55,992 nucleotides of DNA, from NCBI GenBank assembly GCA_944375955.1, contig CALWBE010000023.1, positions 1 through 55,992 on the forward strand. The letters are read 5' to 3'. Made by a program: the position numbers and the translations under genes. Numbering within the stretch: the first letter of the stretch is position 1; every line of letters starts with the position of its first letter. The notes under the pieces were generated by a model. It saw only the letters and a list, made by a program, of their open reading frames with translations. It did no database searches and was not told the DNA's origin. Shown here piece after piece: positions 18,366 to 27,282 of this stretch. The stretch is from an uncultured Clostridia bacterium (GTDB taxonomy: Bacteria > Bacillota > Clostridia > Oscillospirales > CAG-382).

Positions 18366-19054
18366 AAATAGGTATTTTAACATTTCATAAACCAATAAAT
18401 TACGGGGCTTTTTTGCAGGCTTTTTCTCTTTCAAATAAGTTTTCTGAATTATTTCCGAATGACCAAACGGAAATAATTGACTATGTTTCTCCAAAAGAAA
18501 AAAAGAATATTTTTTTCAACTTACTCAGAGATTTTAAAAATAAAGGCATTACCGGCGGATGCCGAAGCATAAAAAGAAACAAAGTTTTTTCAAACTCGCA
18601 AAAATTTTTAATGTTATCGTCAAGATATTTATGCACAAATAATCTTGAAAAGCTATTCTGTTTTATTGAAAATAATTACGATTGCTTGATTATCGGCAGC
18701 GATGCGGTTTTTAACTGGAATCAAAATGGTTTTCCTACACCGTTTATTCCGAACAGGACACTTAAAATTCCTGTATATACATATGCAGCCTCTGTACATG
18801 GGTTAAAATTTTATGAGGAAGACAAGCAGAAAATTGAAATATGTAAAAATGCCTTATCTAAAATAAAAGTTATTGGAGTCCGTGACCGATGCAGCGAAGA
18901 ATTTGTAAAATATTGTTCTCCCGAATTGTCTTCACTTCATTGCTGCGATCCTACTGTTTTCATCAATACTAAACGAATTGCTGAGTTGGCTGGGAATTAT
19001 CGGGAACGAATCCTAAAAAAATATAAAATTTCGCTAGAAAAAAATATATTGTAA
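18362..19054 (+). CDS. Polysaccharide pyruvyltransferase, N-terminal part (frameshifted)
   Basis: 230 residues, starting GTG overlapping the polymerase stop. It begins like polysaccharide pyruvyltransferases (KIGILTFHKPINYGAFLQAFSL) and has YDCLIIGSDAVFNWN, YAASVHG and GVRDRCSEE, then ends in KNIL at a TAA. The family needs a second half, which is found immediately downstream in another frame. The break lies in a run of seven A residues (19038-19044): one more A, or a -1 slip at A-AAA-AAT, would give KKYIVIMAPDSRL and join the halves. Full enzymes transfer pyruvate from phosphoenolpyruvate to a sugar as a ketal. See the separate finding on the break. Confidence 0.85.
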   Translation: MKIGILTFHKPINYGAFLQAFSLSNKFSELFPNDQTEIIDYVSPKEKKNIFFNLLRDFKNKGITGGCRSIKRNKVFSNSQKFLMLSSRYLCTNNLEKLFCFIENNYDCLIIGSDAVFNWNQNGFPTPFIPNRTLKIPVYTYAASVHGLKFYEEDKQKIEICKNALSKIKVIGVRDRCSEEFVKYCSPELSSLHCCDPTVFINTKRIAELAGNYRERILKKYKISLEKNIL

Positions 19055-19056
19055 TA

Positions 19057-19521
19057 ATGGCTCCTGACAGCCGTCTTACAGAAGAAATATCAAAAAAATA
19101 TTATTATGACTATCAAATTATTCATGTTTTTGAAGGATCACCTAAAGATAAACAATTTTTATATGACTTAAATCCGTTTGAATGGGCTGAAGTTCTTGCT
19201 CATGCTTCCGCTGTTATAACAAGATTTTTTCACGGTACACTGTTGAGCTTAGTTCATGGTACACCTGTCATTGTTCTGGATTATTCACAGTATGACGGAA
19301 AATATGAATCAAAACTAAAAGATTTAATGGTCACGCGTTTCTCTTTGCCGGAGTTATACTATGACAAGCAGTTTGCAAAAAAATTCTCCATCGAAGAACA
19401 GCCTGAATTTTTGATGCTTTTTGAAAAATTATTAAACGGCGAATATAAATTTAAAATTGAAAAAGCAGTTTTGGAAGAAAGGAATGCTCTGGAAGGATTT
19501 CTTAAAAAATTTTGTAAATAG
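19057..19521 (+). CDS. Polysaccharide pyruvyltransferase, C-terminal part (frameshifted)
   Basis: 154 residues counted from an ATG that is probably internal; the true reading continues from the upstream part. It carries the family's C-terminal signature VITRFFHGTLLSLVHGTPVIVLDY, which holds the conserved R/H near the active site. No ribosome site precedes the ATG at 19057. Together the halves give about 385 residues, the normal length for the family. As separate polypeptides they would probably be inactive. Confidence 0.82.
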   Translation: MAPDSRLTEEISKKYYYDYQIIHVFEGSPKDKQFLYDLNPFEWAEVLAHASAVITRFFHGTLLSLVHGTPVIVLDYSQYDGKYESKLKDLMVTRFSLPELYYDKQFAKKFSIEEQPEFLMLFEKLLNGEYKFKIEKAVLEERNALEGFLKKFCK

Positions 19522-19578
19522 TGATTAAAAACTTTTATTTATTGCAGTTTATATTTTTAAGGAGGCAAAATTTATTTT

Positions 19579-20595
19579 ATGTATTTGAAAAAAATGCTGT
19601 ATACAATTTATAATCCTTATGAAAGAGATGAAATGCTGAAAGTATCAAAAAAAATATCGTCTGAATACAGCAAGAAAAACAGGTTTTTTATACTCTGCGA
19701 TATGATGATGAGCAATCTGATATACGGAGCCACATCAGAAGATTATTTTGACCTCCTATTTTATAAAAGGAAACATAAACTCAGAAAAACGGTTTTTACA
19801 ACTAACTATGAATTAAAGCTTTTTGATATAATAAATCCAAAAGAATATAGAAAATATTTTTGGGACAAAGTGCTTTTTGACACCACATTTTCTGAATTTA
19901 TACACAGGAAATGGATGTCTATCGATAATTGGGACGGAAACGTCTGCAATGAGCTTATGTCAACAAATGATAAAGTAGTCCTCAAGGGGCGCACAGGTAA
20001 TTGCGGAAAACAGGTGTGTGTATATCATATTAAACCGGAAGATACTTCCGAATCTATATACAAATATATGAAGGAAAATAATTATGCTTTGCTTGAGGAA
20101 GCAATTGTCAATCATCCGGTTATTGCAAAGCTAAACAAATCTTCTCTGAATACAATAAGAATAGTTACTTTCAGAAAAGATAATAAGATTAATATAGTAT
20201 TTGCAGGAATAAGAATAGGAGCGGAAGGAAAAGAAGTAGACAATCTTTCTCAAGGAGGAAGTGTTGCAAGAATTGACATTGAAACAGGAAAAATAAGCTC
20301 GCCGTTTTTTTCATCCTCAACTAAAAAAGTTTTTTCTACACACAGTGATTTCGAAATAATAGGATTTCAAATTCCTTATTGGAACGAACTTATTGAATAT
20401 ACGTTAAAAATAGCAGATAAAATTCCACAGATACAAAGTGTAGCCTGGGATATTGCAGTTACGGAAGACGGTCCTGATATAATTGAAGGAAACAACAGCT
20501 ATGGTTGTAATATCATGCAGCTGTATGATGACGAAACAAAACCTTGCTTAAAGCCTAAAATTGTTGAAATATTAGGCGACATTGCAGATTTCTGA
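19579..20595 (+). CDS. Sugar-transfer-associated ATP-grasp protein
   Basis: 338 residues. Resembles the ATPgrasp_ST family (PF14397-like): DKVVLKGRTGNCGKQV (nucleotide-binding Lys and Gly loop), YALLEEAIVNHPVIAKLNKSSLNTIRIVTFR, GGSVARIDIETG and the metal-binding DIIEGNNSYGCNIMQL. Members occur in capsule and exopolysaccharide clusters and are thought to ligate an amino or carboxyl group onto sugars; none can be assigned a substrate here. AAGGAGG lies 12-13 nt before the ATG, rather far. It is the second ATP-grasp in the operon. Confidence 0.85.
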   Translation: MYLKKMLYTIYNPYERDEMLKVSKKISSEYSKKNRFFILCDMMMSNLIYGATSEDYFDLLFYKRKHKLRKTVFTTNYELKLFDIINPKEYRKYFWDKVLFDTTFSEFIHRKWMSIDNWDGNVCNELMSTNDKVVLKGRTGNCGKQVCVYHIKPEDTSESIYKYMKENNYALLEEAIVNHPVIAKLNKSSLNTIRIVTFRKDNKINIVFAGIRIGAEGKEVDNLSQGGSVARIDIETGKISSPFFSSSTKKVFSTHSDFEIIGFQIPYWNELIEYTLKIADKIPQIQSVAWDIAVTEDGPDIIEGNNSYGCNIMQLYDDETKPCLKPKIVEILGDIADF

Positions 20596-20616
20596 TTATG
20601 TTTCGGAGGCTTCAAG

Positions 20617-22170
20617 TTGGAACAAAATAATTTTAATCCGAAAGCGAAAAGTCGTTCAAAAATGACAATTATAAATTCCGCTTCCGGAATTCTGTCTAAG
20701 TTTGTTATTTTAGCTGCCAATTTTGCAATACGCACTATTTTCATTTATTATCTTGGTATTGAATATAGAGGCGTTTCGGCAGTTTTTTCAAATATAATTA
20801 CAATTCTGTCATTTGCGGAATTGGGAATAGAGTCTGCAATAACTTTTGCACTATATAAGCCTATAGAACAAAATGATTATAGGCAATTAGCAAAGCTGAT
20901 GGCTTTTTATAGAAAAGCTTACTTTATTACCGGCAGTACGATTTTTGCTGCTGGAATTTGTCTTACTCCTTTTCTAAAATTCCTAATAAAAGATGTACCC
21001 GATGTAAAAGAAAATATAACTGTTATCTATCTGCTTTATATTTTTAACACTGCTTTTTCATATTTTTTTGCTTATAAATCAACCCTGTTTACTGCAGATC
21101 AAAAAAATTATTGTATTTCTATAGTAAGAGTATGCTGTGTTATAGCCAAAAGAATTGTGCAGTGTATTGTTATCGCATTATTTCGCGCATTCTATATATA
21201 TTTGATAATCGATATTGCTTTTACTGTTATTCAAAATATTATAATATCAATTTGGGCTGACAAAAGTTTTGCGAATATTTCCTTATATAAAAATGAATCT
21301 CTTTCAAAAAAAGAAAAAAGCACCCTTTTTAAAAATATAAAAGCGCTGTCTATGTATAAAATAAGCGCTACTGTTTTAAGCGGAACAGATAATATAATTA
21401 TGTCAGTTATGCTTGGCGTTTCGACAGTAGGCTACGTTTCAAATTATACGTTAATAATAAATGAGCTTTATAGTATATTGCTTCAATTTTTTCAATCGCT
21501 TACAGCAAGCATAGGAAATTTAGTTGCTTCTGCAAAAAAAGATTCCCAATATCCGCTTTTTAAAACTATTTATTTTGGGGGTTCATGGCTGTTTTGTCTT
21601 TGTACTGTACTTTTATATACTTTGATTGACGAGTTTGTAGGAAGTGTTTGGCTCGGTGAAAAATACTTGATTGAACCACTTGCTGTGATTTTTCTTTGTC
21701 TTGATTTTTATGTAAAATGTATCGTAACTATTGTTAACTCCTTTAGGGAAGCTAACGGTTTGTTTGTTCAGGGACAATACAGACCGATTATAATGTCAAT
21801 TTTAAATATAGTAATCTCTATTATCTCCGTTAAAATGATTGGACTTCCCGGCGTATTTTTAGGAACTATTGCCTCAAGGCTACTGACACAGGTTTGGTAT
21901 GATCCTTATATTGTATATAAATACGCTTTTAAACAAAGTCCTGTAAAATTCTTTTTTCATTATGCTGTTTGGCTGGCAATACTTGCCGTATCAATAGTTT
22001 TATCATTATTTATAAATTCAAAAATAACTATTTCAGTACCTATTTTATCTTTTATCGTACATGCTATTGTATCATTTGCAGTTACAAATATAATAGTTTT
22101 GGCGTGTTTTATAAAAACAAATACATTTCGAAATACTTTTGACCGTGTATTATCAATAATAAGAAAATAG
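20617..22170 (+). CDS. Wzx-like oligosaccharide flippase
   Basis: 517 residues, about 12-14 hydrophobic helices, with the N-terminal pattern of polysaccharide flippases (SGILSKFVILAANFAIRTIFIYYLGIEYRGVSAVF). It would carry the undecaprenyl-linked repeat unit across the cytoplasmic membrane for polymerisation by the Wzy-like protein at 17070. TTG start at 20617, with GGAGG (20605-20609) 7 nt upstream. Part of the same operon. Confidence 0.88.
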   Translation: MEQNNFNPKAKSRSKMTIINSASGILSKFVILAANFAIRTIFIYYLGIEYRGVSAVFSNIITILSFAELGIESAITFALYKPIEQNDYRQLAKLMAFYRKAYFITGSTIFAAGICLTPFLKFLIKDVPDVKENITVIYLLYIFNTAFSYFFAYKSTLFTADQKNYCISIVRVCCVIAKRIVQCIVIALFRAFYIYLIIDIAFTVIQNIIISIWADKSFANISLYKNESLSKKEKSTLFKNIKALSMYKISATVLSGTDNIIMSVMLGVSTVGYVSNYTLIINELYSILLQFFQSLTASIGNLVASAKKDSQYPLFKTIYFGGSWLFCLCTVLLYTLIDEFVGSVWLGEKYLIEPLAVIFLCLDFYVKCIVTIVNSFREANGLFVQGQYRPIIMSILNIVISIISVKMIGLPGVFLGTIASRLLTQVWYDPYIVYKYAFKQSPVKFFFHYAVWLAILAVSIVLSLFINSKITISVPILSFIVHAIVSFAVTNIIVLACFIKTNTFRNTFDRVLSIIRK

Positions 22171-22193
22171 TTTTTCAGGGGGCTTTTAAAAAG

Positions 22194-23303
22194 ATGTGTA
22201 AAAAAATAATGCTTGTTTTCGGAACCAGACCGGAAGCAATAAAAATGTGTCCACTTGTCAACGAATTAAAAACAAGAGAAAAAATAAAAACTGTTGTATG
22301 TGTTACCGGCCAGCACCGTCAAATGCTTGACCAAGTCTTAGAAACTTTTAATGTTGTTCCAGAATACGATCTTTCAATTATGAAAGACAAACAAACATTA
22401 TTTGACATTACTGTAAACATTTTAAGCAGTATAAAGGAAGTGTTAGAAAAAGAGCAGCCTGATGTTGTTTTAGTTCACGGAGATACTTCAACCACATTTG
22501 TTACAGCGCTTGCTTGTTTTTATCTGCATATTCCGGTTGGTCACGTTGAAGCCGGACTTCGTACATACAATATTTATTCTCCGTATCCTGAGGAATTTAA
22601 CCGTCAGGCAGTTTCAATTATATCTCAGTATAACTTTGCTCCCACCGAACGCTCAAAAAATAATCTAATAAATGAAGGAAGAAAAAGTGACACCATTTGG
22701 GTAACAGGAAATACTGCAATTGATGCGCTGAAAACAACTGTTCGTAAAGATTATACTCATCCAGAACTCGATTGGGCAAAGGGAAGCCGTCTTATTTTTA
22801 TAACGGCACATAGGCGTGAGAATCTTGGAGAACCAATGCATCATATGTTCCGTGCAATACGTCGTGTGCTTGATGAACACTCTGACGTTAAAGCGCTTTA
22901 CCCAATTCACATGAACCCGGTTGTAAGACAGGCGGCTGATGATGAATTAGGCAGCTGTGACAGGATTCACATAATTGATCCGGTTGAAGTATTTGACTGT
23001 CATAATATCATGGCACGTTCATATATGATTCTTACTGATTCGGGAGGAATTCAGGAAGAAGCTCCTTCTCTTGGCAAACCTGTACTTGTTATGCGCGACA
23101 CTACCGAACGTCCCGAAGGCATTGCTGCAGGTACTTTAAAGCTTGTGGGTACTGACGAAAAAACCATATATAATAATTTTAAAGAGCTTCTTGAAAACGA
23201 AGAAGTTTATTTGCAAATGTCACATGCTGCAAATCCATATGGAGATGGACATGCGTGCGAGCGTATTGCCGATATTATCGAGTATGGAAAAACTGATAAA
23301 TAA
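22194..23303 (+). CDS. wecB: UDP-N-acetylglucosamine 2-epimerase (non-hydrolysing)
   Basis: 369 residues, the family length. GTRPEAIKMCPLV, TGQHRQMLDQVL, VHGDTSTTF, HVEAGLRTYNIYSPYPEEFNRQ, TAHRRENLGE and LTDSGGIQEEAPSLGKPVLVMRDTTERPEG are all diagnostic. It interconverts UDP-GlcNAc and UDP-ManNAc in the cytoplasm, giving the precursor of ManNAc or ManNAcA residues. It lies 24 nt after the flippase and appears to be the last gene of the operon; no clear terminator follows. Confidence 0.96.
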   Translation: MCKKIMLVFGTRPEAIKMCPLVNELKTREKIKTVVCVTGQHRQMLDQVLETFNVVPEYDLSIMKDKQTLFDITVNILSSIKEVLEKEQPDVVLVHGDTSTTFVTALACFYLHIPVGHVEAGLRTYNIYSPYPEEFNRQAVSIISQYNFAPTERSKNNLINEGRKSDTIWVTGNTAIDALKTTVRKDYTHPELDWAKGSRLIFITAHRRENLGEPMHHMFRAIRRVLDEHSDVKALYPIHMNPVVRQAADDELGSCDRIHIIDPVEVFDCHNIMARSYMILTDSGGIQEEAPSLGKPVLVMRDTTERPEGIAAGTLKLVGTDEKTIYNNFKELLENEEVYLQMSHAANPYGDGHACERIADIIEYGKTDK

Positions 23304-23326
23304 AAAATATCTTTATTAAAAAATTA

Positions 23327-23355
23327 TTGACATTACTATGTTATTTTGATATAAT
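23327..23355 (+). promoter_or_regulatory. Consensus sigma-A promoter of the lysR gene
   Basis: TTGACA (23327-23332), 17 bp, TATAAT (23350-23355): both boxes and spacing match the consensus exactly. Confidence 0.85.
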
Positions 23356-23361
23356 AAATCT

Positions 23362-23378
23362 GTTATCAGCGTTATAAC
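23362..23378 (+). promoter_or_regulatory. Candidate LysR operator (TTAT-N7-ATAA)
   Basis: GTTAT (23362-23366), 7 nt, ATAAC (23374-23378): a T-N11-A inverted repeat as bound by LysR-type regulators. It covers the expected transcription start, which would suit autorepression. Confidence 0.45.
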
Positions 23379-23404
23379 AATTATGTGTGAGGCTAGTATC
23401 TAAA

Positions 23405-24319
23405 ATGAATATGAAACAATTCAGATATGTACTTATCCTTGCTGACAAAGGCAGCTTTTCAAAAGCTGCGGAAGAACTAAATGTATCCCAGCCGTCATTA
23501 AGTCAATATATTAAACGAATTGAAAATGATTTAGGTGTAATTCTCTTTGACCGTACGGGCGGAAATGTACGTTTGACAGATGCAGGGCTTGTTTATATCG
23601 AAGCCGGTAGAAAAATTCTTGATACAGAAAAACAGATGCAAAAACAGTTTTCTGACTTAACAGCAAATCAGGCTGGATCAATTGTAGTCGGCATTGCGCC
23701 GACAAGATGTCAATATTTGATGCCGGAAATTGTAAAACGTTTTAAAAAAATCTATCCCGGAATGCACATTTCAATTGAAGAACGTTTCATTGGAAATTTA
23801 GTAGAAGATGCAGAACACGGAGAATTCGATCTTTGTGTAGCTACACTTCCGGTTGATGAGAACAAATTTAATTACGACTTGATGATGCGTGAAGAGGTAG
23901 TTTTAGCTGTGCCTAAAAGCATGGATATTTGTCAAAAGTTAAGGCGATCAGCTGAATCTATTGATCAAAAACAGTATCCAGCTATCGATATACAAACTAT
24001 TGCAGGTTCCGATTATGTTTTTCTTTCAGAAACTCAACCTACTCAAATTCAGCTGAATAATTTATGTATAAAATATAACTTTTCAGTTAAAACCGCTGTA
24101 GAATGTATGAGTATTGAGACACAGTACAGCATGGTAAAAGCAGGAATCGGTCTAGCTTTGATTCCTTCAAGCCTGTCAAAATACAGCCCTTCCGCAAATC
24201 TTGAATATTTTTCTTTATATCAAGATTTGCCATACAGAGATATGGCTGTAATTTATAGAAAAGGACAGTATTTATCAAAAGCACTTATTGCGCTTAAAGA
24301 AATTATGACTTCGGTCTGA
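23405..24319 (+). CDS. LysR family transcriptional regulator
   Basis: About 304 residues. The N-terminal winged helix-turn-helix is clear (MKQFRYVLILADKGSFSKAAEELNVSQPSLSQYIKRIENDLG, residues 3-44), followed by a linker helix and a periplasmic-binding-like effector domain (GSIVVGIAPTRCQYLMPEIVKRF onward). ATG at 23405 is chosen over an earlier in-frame GTG (23387) that would sit inside the ribosome site GTGAGG. The effector is unknown. The next gene on the same strand, a permease, is the likely target. Confidence 0.92.
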   Translation: MNMKQFRYVLILADKGSFSKAAEELNVSQPSLSQYIKRIENDLGVILFDRTGGNVRLTDAGLVYIEAGRKILDTEKQMQKQFSDLTANQAGSIVVGIAPTRCQYLMPEIVKRFKKIYPGMHISIEERFIGNLVEDAEHGEFDLCVATLPVDENKFNYDLMMREEVVLAVPKSMDICQKLRRSAESIDQKQYPAIDIQTIAGSDYVFLSETQPTQIQLNNLCIKYNFSVKTAVECMSIETQYSMVKAGIGLALIPSSLSKYSPSANLEYFSLYQDLPYRDMAVIYRKGQYLSKALIALKEIMTSV

Positions 24320-24399
24320 TTTCTTTTTTCCTGCATTATAAGATAAATATTATATATTATATAATATTTTTAAATACATTTTGAAATGAGGACTATAAA

Positions 24400-25668
24400 A
24401 TGGGTGTTGATGTAATTTCTCTAATCATTTTTGCTGCATGTATAGTATTGTTTATAATTGACAAACTACCAATGGGAACTACCGCGATTCTCGGATGTGT
24501 GGCAATGGTAATTTTCGGTGTTTGCGACTTTAAAACCGCATTTGGCCAGATGGCGTCTAGCACGGTAGTTTTGACTATCGGGGTTATGATGATTGGTGCC
24601 GCAATATCTGAGACCGGTCTTGCATCTGCTGTTGGTGGCTGGATTATTAAAATCTCAAGAGGATCGGAAACCAAACTTATTGTCGGTACATATATCGTAT
24701 CATCATTAATGTCTGCATTTCTTACAAATTCCGCTGTATTGGCAGTATTTATTCCGATAATTATGGGACTGTCTCTATCTGGAGAAATTAAAGGAAAAAA
24801 TCTCATAATGCCTATTGCAATTGGCTGTATTCTCGGAGGTACTGCAACACTTGTCGGTTCAACTCAACAGATGACAGCGCAGGGACTTTTGGAAGATGCC
24901 GGCGTAAGATTGTTTAAGATTTTTGATTTTACACTTGTTGGCGGTATTATTGTTTTAGCGGGACTAATATACTGCCTTACAATTGGAAGATATTTTGCAG
25001 CAAAAATCTGGGGAAGCAGAGACGACAACGGTGAATATGAGGAAAAACAAGAAATAAAAAATTATAAAAAAAGCAAAATGATTATTGTTGCATGTATTTT
25101 TTTAGTAACAGTGGTCTTTTATATTACTGAATGGCTTCCTCTTGCCATTACCAGTACTTGTGCCGCGCTCCTTTGTATAATTACAGGATGTATTACACAA
25201 AAAAAAGCAGTCATGGCAGTAAACTGGGATATAGTAGGCAGGCTTGCCGGATGCCTCGGTATTGCAAAGGCACTCGAAGCTTCAGGTGGTACAAATCTAA
25301 TTTCTACAGGATTTCAGAATATTGTAGGATCTTCTATAAACCCATTTCTTTTGTTTTGTATTTTAGTTTTTCTTGTTCAGTTCACAAGTGAATTTATCTC
25401 CAATTCAACGGCAATTATGATTGTTCTGCCAATACTTTTGGCTATTGCTCCAAATATGGGGCTTAACACATATGCCTTTGCTTTAGGAATTACAATTGCA
25501 TCCGGTGCCGCTTTAAGCTGTCCGCTGGCTAGCTCAACTCTTGGAATGTCAATGGTTGTAGGATATAAATTTAATGACTATTTCAAACATAATTTTTTAT
25601 TAGATATTATAAACTATTTAATCATTGTAATACTTGTACCTCTGTTTTACGGACTGACAATTAAATAA
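24400..25668 (+). CDS. SLC13/ion-transporter superfamily permease
   Basis: 422 residues, about 10-11 membrane helices with an internal two-fold repeat. SAFLTNSAVLAVFIPI in the first half and EFISNSTAIMIVLPI in the second match the SNS/TN motifs that bind sodium and carboxylate in DASS (SLC13)-type transporters. Likely role: uptake of a di- or tricarboxylate or similar anion. ATG 24400 with GAGG upstream. It follows the lysR gene by 80 nt of AT-rich DNA and is probably controlled by it. Confidence 0.87.
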   Translation: MGVDVISLIIFAACIVLFIIDKLPMGTTAILGCVAMVIFGVCDFKTAFGQMASSTVVLTIGVMMIGAAISETGLASAVGGWIIKISRGSETKLIVGTYIVSSLMSAFLTNSAVLAVFIPIIMGLSLSGEIKGKNLIMPIAIGCILGGTATLVGSTQQMTAQGLLEDAGVRLFKIFDFTLVGGIIVLAGLIYCLTIGRYFAAKIWGSRDDNGEYEEKQEIKNYKKSKMIIVACIFLVTVVFYITEWLPLAITSTCAALLCIITGCITQKKAVMAVNWDIVGRLAGCLGIAKALEASGGTNLISTGFQNIVGSSINPFLLFCILVFLVQFTSEFISNSTAIMIVLPILLAIAPNMGLNTYAFALGITIASGAALSCPLASSTLGMSMVVGYKFNDYFKHNFLLDIINYLIIVILVPLFYGLTIK

Positions 25669-25673
25669 AAACT

Positions 25674-25716
25674 AAAACCGTTCACAGCTTCATAATTGTG
25701 CTGATGAGCGGTTTTT
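25674..25716 (+). terminator. Terminator of the permease gene
   Basis: AAAACCGTTCA with CAGC pairs with GCTG and TGAGCGGTTTT (one bulge, one G-T pair), followed by TTTTT. Confidence 0.75.
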
Positions 25717-25761
25717 GTATATTTATATGTTGTTATACAGCATTTTATATCAATATATATA

Positions 25762-25790
25762 TTGACTTAAAATAAAAAATGTGATAATAT
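25762..25790 (+). promoter_or_regulatory. Promoter of the kinase-fusion/UDP-glucose dehydrogenase genes
   Basis: TTGACT (25762-25767), 17 bp, TAATAT (25785-25790), some 33 nt before the start codon at 25823. Confidence 0.65.
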
Positions 25791-25822
25791 ATAATAAAGA
25801 AATGTGAAATCAAGGTGGAAAT

Positions 25823-27232
25823 ATGCAATATAACACGGTGCAGGAAGCTGCTCAAAAATGGCAAATAACAGAACGAAGGATAACAAAGCTATGCAGGGAA
25901 GGGAAGATTCTCGGGGCAAAAAAAGGTAGCAAGTATTGGATGATTCCTTGTAATGCTGTAAAGCCACTGGATGGAAGAACCATCGAATACGCCGAACAGC
26001 AAAAGGAAATATCAAATGGAAAATTTGAAAAATTAAATTATTCTGAAAACAAGGCGTATTTTTATGCTGTACAAAAATTTGAAGCTACATACAGAAAAAA
26101 ACCTGATTACACAGCATTTACGCCTTACAGAATTTGTCCTATAGGCGCACATTCAGATCATCAGCTTGGCAAAATTACCGGTTTTGCAATAGATAAAGGA
26201 ATTCATATTGCATATGGTCCAAAAATGAATGGGGTAATTGAAATTAAATCACTTCAATTTCCAAAAAGAGCTCAATGGCATGTTGCTTTAACTCCTTCTA
26301 AAAAGCAGGGAGACTGGGCAGATCATTTAAGGGGAGCTACAATTGCATTAAATAACCGTTATCCGCTTCGTGTAGGATTATGTGCCATTATTGACGGCGA
26401 ACTTCCTATAGGCGGTTTATCGTCATCTGCGGCTGTTATTATAACCTTCTTGTCAGCGCTTTGTCATTTAAACGACATTAAATTAACTTCAAATGAGCTT
26501 ATAGAAATTTCAAAAGAAGCAGAAAATAAATATGTAGGAGTATCATGCGGAAAGCTTGATCAGTCTTGTGAAGTGTATTGCAGAAAAGACGCACTTCTTT
26601 ATATGGATTTAAAGGATAATACCTATGAGCTGATTCCGCAAAGTTCTTCAATGGAGCCTTTTGAAATAGCTATTTTTTTCAGCGGATTAGAACGTTCACT
26701 AGCAGAAAGTAAATTCAACATGCGCGTTGACGAATGTCGTTCAGCAGCTTATGCACTTAAAGCTTTTGCAAATATTGAATATGGAAAATTTGAAGAAACA
26801 AATCTTCGCGATGTTCCATTTGAAATATATCAAAAATATAAAGATAAGCTTCCGTTAAACTGGGCAAAGCGTGCCGAACATTGGTATACAGAGTTTGATC
26901 GTGTACAAAAAGGCGCTGATGCGTGGAGAAAAGGGGATATAAAAGAATTTGGCAGACTTTCATTTCTTAGCGGTAAGTCATCTATTGAAAACTGGGAAAC
27001 CGGCTCTCCGGAGCTCGTTAAGCTTTATGAAATTATGACGCATACTAAAGGAATATATGGTGGACGCTTTTCAGGAGCCGGATTTAAAGGATGTTGTATG
27101 GCGCTTATTAATCCTTTTTATGAAAAAAGCATTTTGGAAAACGTTGAAAGAGAATATCTTGAACTGTTTCCTGAACTTAAAGGCAAATTTTCAGCTCATA
27201 TCTGTCACACTGCTGACGGTGTGAAATTATAA
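25823..27232 (+). CDS. Helix-turn-helix domain fused to a galacturonokinase-like GHMP kinase
   Basis: 469 residues. Residues 1-51 resemble small excisionase/MerR-type DNA-binding proteins (VQEAAQKWQITERRITKLC, YWMIPCNAVKPLDGR). From about 85 the protein is a GHMP sugar kinase: motif 1 PYRICPIGAHSDHQ (101-114), motif 2 LPIGGLSSSAAV (194-205), CGKLDQ with the catalytic Asp (246), and motif 3 GGRFSGAGFKGCC (413-425). The GAHSDHQ loop (Ala where galactokinase has Glu) and AKRAEHWYTE...SSIENWETG recall plant galacturonokinase more than galactokinase. Expected product: galacturonate-1-phosphate or a related sugar-1-phosphate. AAGGTGG precedes the ATG. The kinase family is sure; the uronate specificity is inferred. 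Confidence 0.82.
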   Translation: MQYNTVQEAAQKWQITERRITKLCREGKILGAKKGSKYWMIPCNAVKPLDGRTIEYAEQQKEISNGKFEKLNYSENKAYFYAVQKFEATYRKKPDYTAFTPYRICPIGAHSDHQLGKITGFAIDKGIHIAYGPKMNGVIEIKSLQFPKRAQWHVALTPSKKQGDWADHLRGATIALNNRYPLRVGLCAIIDGELPIGGLSSSAAVIITFLSALCHLNDIKLTSNELIEISKEAENKYVGVSCGKLDQSCEVYCRKDALLYMDLKDNTYELIPQSSSMEPFEIAIFFSGLERSLAESKFNMRVDECRSAAYALKAFANIEYGKFEETNLRDVPFEIYQKYKDKLPLNWAKRAEHWYTEFDRVQKGADAWRKGDIKEFGRLSFLSGKSSIENWETGSPELVKLYEIMTHTKGIYGGRFSGAGFKGCCMALINPFYEKSILENVEREYLELFPELKGKFSAHICHTADGVKL

Positions 27233-27282
27233 ATTTTTAAGTCCTTATCTAAATAAGTAAGGAGATAATTTTGTAAAAAAGT

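Noticed and set aside
24320..24399. Terminator between lysR and the permease
   Set aside because: The AT-rich near-palindrome has no GC pairs and no clear T-run; it cannot be told from background.
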